Below, one piece after another: positions 10,068-20,877 of a DNA stretch of 64,000 nt. Source of the stretch: JAGRCP01 sp942490705 (GTDB taxonomy: Bacteria; Chloroflexota; Anaerolineae; Caldilineales; Caldilineaceae); assembly GCA_942490705.1 (NCBI GenBank), contig CALNXY010000003.1, positions 1-64,000 of the forward strand, written 5' to 3'. The notes beneath the pieces are model-generated. The model worked only from the letters and a program-made list of their open reading frames with translations. It searched no databases and was not told the origin of the DNA. A program made the translations under genes and the position numbers. Every line of letters starts with the position of its first letter. Position 1 is the first letter of the stretch.

Positions 10068-10975
10068 ATGGCGGCGATGCTGATCACGATCTTCCTCGGC
10101 CCGAAGTTCATCGACTTCCTGCGGGTGCGCGAGTTCGGCCAGCAGATCCGCGAGGAGGGGCCCGCAGGAGCACCACGCGAAGGCGGGCACGCCGACGATG
10201 GGCGGGCTGATCATCTTCGCCTCGATCTGCGTCCCCTACCTGGTGCTCTCCGAACGCGACGCCCAGAGCCTGACCGTCTTCGGCGTCGCGCTCGGCTGCG
10301 CGGCGCTCGGCTTCGCCGACGACTTCATCAAGATCACCAAGCGGCGCTCGCTCGGCCTCGCCGCGCGCTGGAAGCTGCTCGTCCAGATCGCGCTCGCGGT
10401 CGGGCTGTGGTGGGTCGCGACGACCAGGAGGTCGGGCCTCGACCCGGTGCTCGAGCTGCGGATCTTCGACGCCGAGATCGACCTCGGCCCGGTCCTCTAC
10501 CTGGTCCTCATCTTCCTGGTGATCGCGGGGCGCCTCGAACGCGGTCAACCTCACCGACGGCCTCGACGGGCTCGCCGCCGGCTGCTGCGCGATCGTCCTG
10601 CTCGCCTACATGGCGATCACGATCACCAACGGCCAGGAGGACCTGGCGCTGCTCGCCGCCTGCTTGGTCGGCGCCTCGATCGGCTTCCTCTGGTTCAACG
10701 CCTTCCCGGCCTCGATCTTCATGGGCGACACCGGCTCGCTCGGCCTCGGCGGCGCGATCGGCGCGCTCGCGGTGATGACCCAGACCGAGGTGCTGCTGAT
10801 CATCCTCGGCGGGATCTTCGTGATCGAGGCGCTCTCGGTCGCGATCCAGGTCTTCAGCTTCAAGATGTTCCGCCGCCGCGTGCTGCTGATGGCGCCGGTC
10901 CACCACCACTTCGAGCTGCTGGCCTGGTCGGAGACGAAGATCATGCTGCGCTTCTGGATCGTCGCCGCCGGGCCG
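10068..10975 (+). CDS. mraY: MraY, phospho-MurNAc-pentapeptide transferase, 3' end uncertain
   Basis: Membrane enzyme making lipid I on undecaprenyl phosphate. Visible: FIDFLRVREFGQQIREEGP, KAGTPTMGGLIIF (10187-10215), FADDFIKITKRRSLGL with the catalytic DD, NLTDGLDGLAAG, WFNAFPASIFMGDTGSLGLG and APVHHHFEL, with several hydrophobic helices. Three or four indels occur. The ATG at 10068 is used; an in-frame start slightly upstream is possible. After ETKIMLRFWIVAA (about 10968) no frame gives a convincing C-terminus, and about 80 bases later an unrelated minus-strand gene fragment begins. Confidence 0.88.
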
Positions 10976-11049
10976 AGGCCCGCGAGGCTCGGGATCCCGG
11001 GCCGACGGTGGCGCTCGCGGCGGCCGCCAGATCGTCATCAACAACGGCC

Positions 11050-12170
11050 TCTCCGGGGGGGACGCGAGCGGGGTTCAGCGCCACGCTGTCGGCCCACTCT
11101 TGATGTCGGGCTCGGCGAAACGCCGATGAGGCCGCCCGCGGCCTCACCGCCCAGTCGGTGGGGTGTCCGAGAGCGGCGAGGGAGGCCGGTTGCCGTGTGT
11201 CGCGCGGCGTTACGATCGTGCGCCGCCAGGCACGGGAAGCCCGCCCGGACCGGCTGAATGTGATCGCCTGTCGCCCCAGATCGGGATCAGCGGCGGGTAC
11301 TGCAGGCCGGACGCGGCGCAGTGGACGATCACCGCGTCCCTGTCGATCGCGGCATCGCCCTCGTCCAGTTCGATCCGCCCGGCTCGACCCGGCGGAGTGT
11401 CCGAGCCGGACCACCCGCTCGATGGCGAACAGGTCGAGTCCCACTGGGCGAGGTCGGTGTCTTCGCTGGTCGGCGTCACCGAGGGGTCGATGCGGAGCAT
11501 ACCGCGGTTCCATCCGCAGGAAGAGGTCATCCGGGAGGCGCGCGCCGCCGCCTCCTGTGTCGGCAGCCATCCCGATGACCGGCGGGGTCGGGCTGGACGA
11601 CCGGGGTTGAACATCCACGGCTCGCGGGGCGACCAGAGATCGCGTCCGGGTCGACTCGTTCGAGCAGCCACCGCAGGCGTCGGTTGCCGTCTTCCCGGAC
11701 CCGACGATCACGAACTCCCGGGGTGCGGTTTCCAGCCTCGGTAGCTCGTTGACCGGCAGCGCCCGGACCCCGTCGGCGACGCCGAACGGCGGCTCGGTGG
11801 TCGCGGGGATCTCCGGGGCGAGGTAGCGGGCGTCGACGATCCGGCAATCCGGGCCGGCTTGGTAACCCTGCCCGGAGATGCGCGAGACGAACGAGCCGTC
11901 ACCCAGGTACTCGCAGTTCGGGTGGAACTCCACCCGGCCCGAGGGCACCAGTTGCTCGTTCAGCACCCGCTGGTAGTAGGCGCAGATCTCCGCAGCGCCC
12001 GCCCGTTCGTGCAGGCCGGCCTCGGGGCCCTCGCGCTGGATCGATCCGGAGCCCAGCATCGTCGAGGCCACGCCGTAGAACGAGGACGCCTGGTGCAGCC
12101 GCACGAACGGGTACGCATCGAGCCAATGGCCGCCGGGCCCGTGCCGGCGATCGACCAGGGCGACCTGCAC
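11050..12170 (-). pseudogene. Fragment of an FAD/NAD(P)-binding oxidoreductase inserted between mraY and murD
   Basis: On the minus strand a flavoprotein-like sequence begins mid-protein with VALVDRRHGPGGHWLDAYP, the second beta-alpha element of a Rossmann flavoprotein, and continues with PFVRLHQASSFYGVAS, EICAYYQRVLNEQL, the second dinucleotide loop FVIVGSGKTATDACRWL, and a terminal WADSVALNPARVPP. The expected GxGxxG FAD loop, normally some 25 residues before VALVDRR, is absent because murD sequence starts there. The 3' side also stops in mraY-proximal sequence. Internal frameshifts exist. It resembles FAD-dependent monooxygenase-like proteins; the substrate is unknown. It is either a truncated insertion or an assembly artefact. 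Confidence 0.65.
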
Positions 12171-12174
12171 GCCG

Positions 12175-13507
12175 CATCCGCTCGCGCCGCCTCCCGGCCG
12201 CGCGAGTGCGCTCGTCGCGGCCAGGCCCGGGCACCGACGGGCGCCGCCGTGCTTCGCGCGCGGACGAGCCGGCCGGCCGCTGCGACGCCCCGAGCGCTCG
12301 GCGGCGAGGCCCGCGTCGCGCCGGCGGAAGGCGGCGGTCGGACGGCGGCCGGCTGGTGGTCGTCAAGAGCCCGGGCGTGCCGCGCGAGGCGCCCGCGATC
12401 GCCGCGGCGCGCGAGCGCGGGATCCCGGTGATCGGCGAGCTCGAGCTCGCCTGGCGGGCGCTGCCCAGTCGCACCCTCGGCGTCACCGGCACCAACGGCA
12501 AGACGACCACGACCGAGCTGCTCGGCCACATCTACCGCACGGCCGGGGAGCCGGTCGCGGTCGCCGGCAACGTCGGCACGCCGCTCGCCTCGCTGGTCGG
12601 CGCAGATCGAGGCCGAGGCGACGATGATCTGCGAGGCCTCGAGCTTCCAGCTCGAGGACACCGAGGCGTTCGCTCCTGAGTGCGGCGTCTTCCTCAACTT
12701 CGCCCCTGACCACCTCGACCGCCACGGCACGCTCGAGGAGTACCTGGACGCCAAGCTGCGGATCTTCGCCAACCAGGGCAACGACGACGTCGCCGTCTAC
12801 AACGGCGACGACGCCGGCGCTGCGCCGGCGCCTCGACCTCGGCGGCTGCGCGCGCCGCGGGTCCGCTTCTGCCCGGCGCCCGACGGCGCCGCGACTGCGA
12901 GCTCAGCTCGCGCGCGACGGGCGTGATCTTCGCGGGCGACGAGCCGCTGCTCGAGGCCGACGAGCTGAGCTGCTCGGCGCCCACAACGTCGAGAACGCGA
13001 TGGCCGCCGCCGCGGCCGCGCTCGCCTGCGGGGTCGCCGCGCGACGCGGTCGCGCGAGGGGCTGCGCAGCTTCGCCGGCGTCGCGCACCGGCTCGAGCGG
13101 GTCGGCGAGCTCGGCGGCGTGCTCTACGTCAACGACTCGAAGGCGACCAACGTCGCCTCGGCGCTGGCCGGGATCGCGCGCCTTCGACGGCGGCGTGCAC
13201 GCTGATCCTCGGCGGCTCGCCTCAAGGGCGGAGAGCTTCGAGCCGCTCGCCCGCCGGTCGCCGAGCGCTGCGCGCCTGCTACCTGATCGGCGAGGCCGCC
13301 GAGCGAGCGGCCGCGGCGCGCGCTCGCGCCGGCGGCCGCCGCCGGCGTCGCGCCGCTGCGGCGACCTCGAGCGCGCCGTGGCCGCCGCGGCGCGGCCGCG
13401 CAGCCCGGCGAGGTCGTGCTGCTCTCCCCGGCCTGCGCCAGCTTCGACGCCTTCCGCGACTTCGAGGAGCGCGGCGAGCGCTTCCGCTGGTCGAGGCGCT
13501 GCGATGA
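12175..13507 (+). CDS. murD: MurD, UDP-MurNAc-L-Ala:D-Glu ligase, frameshifted, N-terminus ragged
   Basis: Mur ligase adding D-glutamate. Clear elements: VVVKSPGVPREAPAI, GIPVIGELELAWR, LGVTGTNGKTTTTELLGH (about 12478-12530), VAGNVGTPLASLV, ICEASSFQLEDTEAF, LNFAPDHLDRHGTLEEYLDAKLRIF, AHNVENAMAAAAA, FAGVAHRLERVGEL, YVNDSKATN, LILGGS and LLSPACASFDAFRDFEERGERF. The first 60 residues next to the oxidoreductase fragment are not confidently readable. The stop TGA at 13505-13507 overlaps the ftsW ATG at 13504. Several indels occur. Confidence 0.88.
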
Positions 13508-14792
13508 GCGATGCGCGCGCGACCGGGCGCGGCGCGCGGGCCCGCGCCGGGCGCGCCGCCGCCTCGAGTACTCGCTGCTGCTCACCGCGACGCTCTGCCT
13601 GCTCGCCTTCGGCGCGGTGATGGTCTTCAGCGCCAGCTCGGCCACGCTCGCTGCTCGGCGGCGGCGGCGACGGCGCCTACTACCTGAAGCGCACCGTGAT
13701 GTTCGGCGCGATCGGCCTGGTGGTGATGCACCTGCTCTCGCGGCGCGGGGCGCGCCGCGCGCGCCGCTCACGCCGCTGCTGCTCGGCTCTCGGCGTTCCT
13801 GCCTGCTCGTCGTGCTGCTGCCCGGCGTCGGGGTCGAGGTCAACGGCGCGCAGCGCTGGATCGGCGCCGGGCCTGCTCCAGTTCCAGCCCTCCGAGCTGG
13901 CCAAGCTCGCGCTGGTCCTCTACGGCGCCGCACCTGCTCGCCGCGCGGCCGAAGCGCGCCCCGCCCTCCGCGGGCTGATGCCCTACCTGCTCGTCGTCGG
14001 CTCGTCTGCCTGCTGCTGATCGTCGTCGAGCCCGACCTCGGCACGGCGATGGTCATCGCCTTCGCGGTCGGCGCGATGCTGCTGGTCGCCGGCCGGGTGC
14101 GGCTGCGCGACCTGGCGCTGATCGTCGCGCGATCATCGCCGTCCTCGTGCTGCTCGCGATCCTGATCGAGCCCTACCGGAGGCGCGCCTGACCGGCTTCC
14201 TCAACCCGGGCGAGCGACGCCGGGCGGCGCCGGCTTCCAGGCGATGCAGGCGAAGATCGCGCTCGGCTCCGGCGGGATCTTCGGGGTCGGGCTCGGCGAG
14301 AGCGTGCAGAAGGCCTTCTACCTGCCCGAGGCCCACACCGACATGATCGCCGCGGTGATCGGCGAGGAGCTCGGGGCTGGCGGGGATGTTCGTGCTGATC
14401 GGCCTGTTCGGGATCTTCGGCTACGCCGGGCTGCGTGCCGCGCAGCGCGCCCGCGACCGCTACGGCAAGCTGCTCGCCGCCGGGCTCACCTCGCTGATCC
14501 TGGTCCAGGCGGCGCTCAACCTCTTCGCCGTGCTCGGCCTGGCGCCGCTCACCGGCGTGCCGCTGCCGTTCGTCTCCTACGGCAGGGACGAGCCTGCTGC
14601 GTGATGCTGGCCGCGGTCGGGCTGCTCCTGAACGTCGCGCGGCGGCCCGCCGGGCGCGCCGGCGGCGGGCTCCGGCCGCGAGGTCGCGCAGCGCGGCGAG
14701 ACTGCGCGTGGTCGACGGCGGGCGCTGCGAGGGTGCGCGCGCGAGCGGCGCCGGCGCGAGGAGGAAGCGCGCAGCAGGTGGCAAGAGTCGTG
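13504..14792 (+). CDS. ftsW: FtsW, SEDS-family septal peptidoglycan glycosyltransferase, frameshifted
   Basis: Polytopic SEDS protein that polymerises septal peptidoglycan with FtsI. ATG at 13504. Elements: YSLLLTATLCLLAFGAVMVFSASSA (first helix), GDGAYYLKR, GVEVNGAQRWIGAG, LQFQPSELAKLALVLY, VEPDLGTAMVIAFAVGAMLL, AMQAKIALGSGGIFGVGLGESVQK, YLPEAHTDMIAAVIGEELG and GVPLPFVSYGG. These include the WIG, PSELAK and PEAHTDFI-type signatures. The C-terminus is unclear; TGA at 14790-14792 is one possible stop, overlapping murG. Confidence 0.88.
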
Positions 14793-15911
14793 ATCGCGGC
14801 CGGCGGCACGGCGGGGCACGTCGTACCGGCGATCGCCGTCGCCGACGCGCTTCGCGCTGAGGGCGCGGAGGTCAGCTTCCTCGGCACCCGCGCCCGCGCC
14901 GAGGCCGAGCTGGTCCCGGCGGCCGGCTACGAGATCGACTTCCTGCGCGTCCGCGGCCTCGACCGCCGCAACCCGCTGAAGGGCCGCGCGCGCGCGCTGG
15001 CGCGCCGCCGGCGCCGTGCCGGCGGCGCGCCGCGCTGCTGCGCGCGCGCGGCGCGCCGACGTGGTGCTGGGCGGCGGCGGCTACGTCGCCGGGCCCGGCC
15101 GGGCTCGCGGCGCTGTCGCTGCGGCCTGCCGCTGGTGCTGACCGAGGCCGACAGCCACCTCGGGCTCGCCAACCGCCTGCTCGCCCGCCGCGCCAGGCGA
15201 GTCTGCCTCGCCTTCCCGATCTCCGGCCGCGACGGCGGCCCCTACGTGGTCACCGGCCGGCCGGTGCCCGCCGCGGTGCTCGAGGCCGACCGGGTCGCGG
15301 CCCGCGAGCGGTTCGGAATCGGGCCAAACGCGCGCTGCCTGCTCGTCTTCGGCGGCAGCCTGGGCGCGCGCTCGATCAACGACGCCGCGCTCGAGGCCTT
15401 CGCCGCTCTCGCGAGGCGCCCACGCCACGTCGGCGACTTCCACGTCCTCCACGTCGCCGGCCGGCGCGACTACGCCGCGAGCGCGCGAGCGGCGCTGGGA
15501 CGCGCGCCGCCGACCCCGAGCGCTACACGCTGCTCGAGTACGAGCCCGACCTCGGCGACGCGCTCGCCGCCTGCCGACCTCGTGGTCGCCCGCGCGGGCG
15601 GCTCGGTCTTCGAGCTCGCCGCGGCCGGCCGGCCGGCGATCCTGGTCCCCTACCCGCACGCGACCGGCCGACCACCAGACGCCAACGCCGCGCTGGATGG
15701 CCGCGAGGCGGGCGCGGCGGTGGTGATCCCCGACGCCGAGCTGAAGCTCGGACGCGCCCCCAGCGCTGGCGCGGCGCGATCGGCGAGCTGCTCGGCGACC
15801 CCGCAGCGCCTGGCGCGCGATGGCGGATCGCGCGCGCGCGCCGGCTGGCGACGCCCGGACGCCGCCGAGCGGATCGCGCACGAGATTCTGAGGGCGGCGG
15901 AGCGTGGCTGA
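14778..15911 (+). CDS. murG: MurG, lipid II-forming N-acetylglucosaminyltransferase, frameshifted
   Basis: Peripheral membrane GT28 enzyme adding GlcNAc to lipid I. GTG at 14778 gives VARVVIAAGGTAGHVVPAIAVA, with the GGTAGH donor/acceptor loop. Then FLGTRARAEAELVPAAGYEIDFL, DVVLGGGGYVAGP, LVLTEADSHLGLANRLLAR, VTGRPVPAAV, LVFGGSLGARSIND, HVAGRRDYA, and DLVVARAGGSVFELAAAGRPAILVPYPHA. About five indels interrupt it. The stop TGA at 15909-15911 overlaps the murC start by eight bases. Confidence 0.9.
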   Translation: MARVVIAAGGTAGHVVPAIAVADALRAEGAEVSFLGTRARAEAELVPAAGYEIDFLRVRGLDRRNPLKGRARALARRRRRAGGAPRCCARAARRRGAGRRRLRRRARPGSRRCRCGLPLVLTEADSHLGLANRLLARRARRVCLAFPISGRDGGPYVVTGRPVPAAVLEADRVAARERFGIGPNARCLLVFGGSLGARSINDAALEAFAALARRPRHVGDFHVLHVAGRRDYAASARAALGRAPPTPSATRCSSTSPTSATRSPPADLVVARAGGSVFELAAAGRPAILVPYPHATGRPPDANAALDGREAGAAVVIPDAELKLGRAPSAGAARSASCSATPQRLARDGGSRARAGWRRPDAAERIAHEILRAAERG

Positions 15912-17284
15912 GATGGAGGGGCGGCGGCTCCACTTCATCGCGATCGGCGGCGCCGGGATGAGCGGCCTGGCGCTGGTCTGTCACTCGCTCGGCGCGACGG
16001 TGACCGGAAGCGACCGTGCCGAGAGCTCCTACCTCGATCGGCTGCGGGCCCACGGGCTGGAGCCGCGGATCGGCCACGACCCCGACGCGGTGCCGGAGGG
16101 CGCCGAGGTGGTCGTCTCGACCGCGATCGGCGAGGACAACCCGGAGCTGGCGATCGCCCGCGAGCGCGGCCAGCGGGTGATCCACCGCGGCGAGCTGCTC
16201 GCCGAGCTCTGCGCCTGAAGCGGCTGATCGCGGTCGCCGGCACCCACGGCAAGACGACCACCGCCGGGATGCTGGTCGAGGCGCTGCGCGCCGCCGGCGC
16301 CGACCCGGCCTTCTTCCTCGGCGGCGAGCTGCCCGGCGCCGGGCCCCTCCGACGAGCGCCGCCAACGCCGGCTGGGGGGAGGGGGAGTGGGTGGTCGCCG
16401 AGGCCGACGAGAGCGACGCCAGCTTCCTGCGGCTTCGCCCGGAGGTCGCGGTGATCACCAACGTCGAGCTCGACCACCACTCGCGCTGGGGCTCGCTCGC
16501 GCGCGCCGAGGCTGCCTTCGCCGCCTTCGGCGCCGCTTCGGGCGTCGAGCGGGCGCCGACGTGGGCTGCCCGCAGGAGGGCAGCGCGTCGTCCGCTTCGC
16601 CCTCGAGCCCGGCTCGCCGCCGACGCCGAGCTGATCGCGACCGCATCGCTGCCGAGACGGGGGGCCGCTTCCGGCCCCGGCGCCGGAATCGACGCCGAGG
16701 TCGAGCTGCGGGTGCCCGGCCGCCACAACGTGCTCAACGCGCTGGCGGCCCTCGCCGGCGCTCGAGCTGGCCGGCTTCGACCTCGAGGCCGGCCGCGCGG
16801 GCGCTCGCCGGCTTCCCCGGCGTCGCGCGCCGCCTCGAGCTCAAGGGCGAGCGCAACGGCGCCGCGATCTACGACGACTACGCCCACCACCCGACCGAGG
16901 TCGCGGCCACGCTCGAGGCGCTGCGCGAGCTCGCGCCGCGCGCGGCTGATCGCCGTCTTCCAGCCGCACCTCTACTCGCGCACCAAGGCGCTCGCCGAGC
17001 GAGTTCGGCGCCGCGCTCGCCGCCGCCGACGAGGTCGGCGGTGCTCGACGTCTACCCGGCGCGCGAGGAGCCGGTCGGCGAGCTACCCCGGCGTCAGCGG
17101 CCTGCAGGTGGCGCAGGCCGCGGCGGATGCGCGCCGGCGGCCGGCCGGTGTGGTGGCTGCCCCAGCTCGACCAGGCCGAGCGGATGCTGGCCGCCGAGCT
17201 GGGCGAGGGCGACCTGCTGGTCACGATCGGCGCCGGCGACGTCTACAAGCTCGCCGAGGCGCTCGTGGTCGAAGGCGGTCACGC

Positions 17285-17288
<4 letters not shown>
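15904..17288 (+). CDS. murC: MurC, UDP-MurNAc:L-Ala ligase, frameshifted
   Basis: First Mur ligase of the stem peptide. GTG at 15904 (VAEMEGRRLHFIAIGGAGMSG) gives the N-terminal UDP-binding Rossmann motif. Then TVTGSDRAESSYLDRL, VVVSTAIGEDNPEL, IAVAGTHGKTTTAGML (16225-16275), VAEADESDASFL, AVITNVELDHHSRWGS, VPGRHNVLNALAAL, GVARRLELKGER, YDDYAHHPTEVAATLEALRE, VFQPHLYSRTKAL and LLVTIGAGDVYKLAEAL. The stop TGA at 17286-17288 overlaps the GTG of murB. About eight indels; order and motifs are unambiguous. Confidence 0.9.
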
Positions 17289-18254
<966 letters not shown>

Positions 18255-18264
18255 ATCGGCAGGC

Positions 18265-19241
18265 ATGGCAACCAGGCGCCGCTCCCGCGCGCCGCCGCAC
18301 CGCGCGGCGCGCGCGCGCGCGCGCCGCGTCCGCGCGGCCGGCGCCGCGCCGCGCATGGTCGCGGTCGTGATCGCCGCCATCGCCTCGCGCTCGCCGCCGG
18401 CTACATGTTCTGGTTTCGCGATCTCTCCTGGTTCGCCATCCACGACGTGACGATCGACGGCGCGACCACCAACGAGCGCGAGATCAGGGCGCGCGCACTC
18501 GAGCAGGGCGGCGCACGGGACATGACCACGCTGCACGTCAAGGACGGCGAGCTCGCGCGACGCCGTCGCCGGCGTTCCCGACGGTCGCCTCGGTGAGCGC
18601 GCGAGGCCGACTTCCCGCACACGGCTCACGGTCGACGCGTCACCGAGCGCCTGCCGGTCGCGCTTCGTCCGTGGTCGGCGCGGCAGGCGGCCGCGGTCGC
18701 CGGCCGACGGACGGCCCTGCTGCGCGCGAGCTTCGACGCGGGGTCGAGCTCGCCGAGCCGACGTCGATCGGCGCCGACCGTCGCGCGCCGCGGCGCCGCG
18801 GCGCTCGACGGCGACGCGGCGGCGCAGGCGGCGATCGCTCGGCGCGACCCCGGCGCCGCTGCGCGTCCGCCGGACGACGGACCGCGCTCGAGCTGGGACG
18901 ACGAGCAGCCAGGACGGGGTGATCGTGGTGGCCTGCGCGACGAACGGTCCGCGAGCCTGATCTTCGGCGACGGCTCGCGGGGCCGCGCGCAAGTGGACCG
19001 CCGCGGTCGCGGTGCTCGCCGACCCGAGCGGCGGCTCGCCCTCCTACGTCGACGTCGGCGTGCGCCCGGACAGGCCGGTCGCCGGCGGCTCCGACCGACC
19101 GCGCCGGGGCATCCGCCCGGCGGCCGCCGAGCTCGCTGCGCGGCGCGACCGCCACGCGGCCCGGCCCTTCCGCCGGCGATCGCCCGGATTCCCCGTACCG
19201 ACCGCCGACCCCGCCGCCCCGACGCCCGGCGCGCGGCGTGA
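18265..19241 (+). CDS. ftsQ: FtsQ/DivIB-like division protein, frameshifted
   Basis: Bitopic division protein of the FtsQLB subcomplex. ATG at 18265 starts a very basic cytoplasmic tail, followed by a membrane segment near 18358-18415 and the POTRA-like start LSWFAIHDVTIDGATTNEREIRARAL (about 18424-18500), which is the best evidence. The rest is badly scrambled by indels; DDGPRLIFGDGSRAARKWTAAVAVLADP (about 18940-19030) matches the FtsQ C-terminal beta domain. Position between murB and ftsZ supports the call. The end is uncertain. Confidence 0.7.
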
Positions 19242-19361
19242 TTTGCGCGGTTCCGACCCTCACCTCGAGCAACCCTGCATCCGAACCTCGACGAGACTGA
19301 GCCTTGCGGTGCCAACTCTCGGCCGGTGCGATTCCTTGAGAGTTGCAGGCTTGATCCGCCG

Positions 19362-19389
19362 TTGACACTTGGAAGCTTTGCCCTACAGT
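19362..19389 (+). promoter_or_regulatory. Sigma-70-type promoter for ftsZ
   Basis: TTGACA at 19362-19367 and TACAGT at 19384-19389 are separated by 16 bases, ahead of a leader of about 80 bases to the ftsZ start at 19475. A ribosome binding site (CAGGAGAG) ends a few bases before the ATG. The surrounding stretch 19250-19470 has no recognisable gene and a locally lower GC content, as expected of a promoter region. Independent transcription of ftsZ is common in actinobacteria. Confidence 0.65.
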
Positions 19390-19474
19390 GCGGTGTTTAG
19401 GCTGGGAGAGCGGAAACCCTCGAACTCTGCCGACTTGAGCTTCGGACGGAACTCACAGAGCAGGAGAGACTCAA

Positions 19475-20572
19475 ATGGACATGGGGAGTCGTCATATCTG
19501 GCGGTCATCAAGGTCGTCGGCGTCGGCGGCGGCGGCACCAACGCCGTCAACCGCATGGTCGACGCCGGCCTCAAGGGCGTCGAGTTCATCGCCGTCAACA
19601 CCGACGCGCAGGCGCTGCAGGCCTGCGACGCCGACATCAAGCTCTCGATCGGCCAGGAGCTCACCCGCGGCCTCGGCGCGGGCGCCAACCCCGAGGTGGG
19701 AGCGGCGCGGCGGCCGAGAGCAAGGACGAGATCAAGGAGGCGCTGAAGGGCGCCGACATGGTCTTCGTCACCGCCGGCGAGGGCGGCGGCACCGGCACCG
19801 GCGCCGCGCCGGTGATCGCCGAGATCGCCAAGCAGGAGATCGGCGCGCTCACCGTCGGCGTGGTCACCAAGCCGTTCGAGTTCGAGGGCAAGCCGCCGGA
19901 TGCAGCAGGCCGCTGGAGGGCATCGACAAGCTGCGCAAGGAGGTCGACACGCTGATCATCGTCCCGAACGAGAAGCTGCTGCAGATCGTCGAGCGGCGCG
20001 CACGTCGATCCTCGAGGCGTTCCGCGAGGCCGACGACATCCTGCGCCAGGGCGTCCAGGGCATCACCGACCTGATCACGATCCCCGGCCTGATCAACCTC
20101 GACTTCGCCGACGTCCGCACGATCATGCACGACGCCGGCTCGGCGCTGATGGGCATCGGCTCCGGCCAGCGGCGAGTCGCGCGCCGCCGAGGCCGCCAAG
20201 GCCGCGATCTCCTCGCCGCTGCTCGAGGAGTCGGTCGAGGGCGCCACCGGGCATGCTGCTCAACATCACCGGCGGCGAGGACCTCGGCCTGTTCGAGGTC
20301 AACGAGGCCGCCGAGATCATCCAGGGCGCGGCCGACCAGAGCTCGAACATCATCTTCGGCGCGGTGGTCGACGACAGCATGGGCGACGAGGTCCGGGTGA
20401 CCGTGATCGCCACCGGCTTCGAGGGCTTCGAGATGCTCGCCCGCGCGCCCGAGTTCACCGCTCGGGCCGCCGCGAGCGGCGCCCGCGCGCCGCGCGCTCG
20501 GCGACCGCGAGCGCGCTCAGCGATCTGCGGATCTCCGACGACGAGATCGACGTCCCGGCCTTCCTGAAGTAG
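19475..20572 (+). CDS. ftsZ: FtsZ, tubulin-like division GTPase, frameshifted
   Basis: Cytoplasmic GTPase forming the Z ring. ATG at 19475 with a good Shine-Dalgarno. Visible: IKVVGVGGGGTNAVNRMVDAGLKGVEFIAVNTDAQAL, LSIGQELTRGLGAGANPEVG, the tubulin signature GEGGGTGTGAAPVIAEIAK (about 19777-19830), TVGVVTKPFEFEGK, DTLIIVPNEKLLQI, READDILRQGVQGITDLITIPGLINLDFADV and GSALMGIGS. The C-terminus ends DLRISDDEIDVPAFLK, a normal FtsZ C-terminal peptide. Stop TAG at 20570-20572. About seven indels, including one just after codon 4. Confidence 0.93.
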
Positions 20573-20599
20573 TCGCGCTCAGTCCGCTTCGGCGCGACT
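20571..20599 (+). terminator. GC-rich hairpin at the ftsZ stop
   Basis: AGTCGCGC (20571-20578) pairs with GCGCGACT (20592-20599), an 8-bp stem overlapping the ftsZ stop codon. No T-tract follows, so it is only a candidate terminator. Confidence 0.35.
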
Positions 20600-20877
20600 C
20601 CGGCTCGTCGTGCTCGAACTCGGCGGGTGACGCCTCGTCGTCGAAGGTGCGGTCCAGATTCGCCGCACCGAGCCTGCCGGCGGGCGTGTGGATCAGGGTT
20701 GGGTCTGTGGGTGGGGTGACCTGCGTCGAAGGCGTCCGGTCATCCATTCCGTGTGCGGTGCGTGGGGGGTGAGAGACCGACGTCGGGATGGACATCGTGG
20801 GCTCGTAGGTCGCCGGGTTGAGGCCTGTGCGGCCGCGTGTCGGGGAGTCGTCCGCGACCGGCAGTAGCCGTGGGCCG
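20600..20877. other. Unassigned stretch between ftsZ and gcvT
   Basis: About 280 bases with no recognised plus-strand gene. On the minus strand a frame stays open over the whole stretch and encodes a Pro/Thr/Ser-rich sequence (for example HTPAGRLGAANLDRTFDDEA), which differs in composition from the Ala/Arg/Gly-rich shadows elsewhere in this half. I recognise no family. It could be a short foreign piece, a degenerate gene, or intergenic DNA. Confidence 0.4.
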
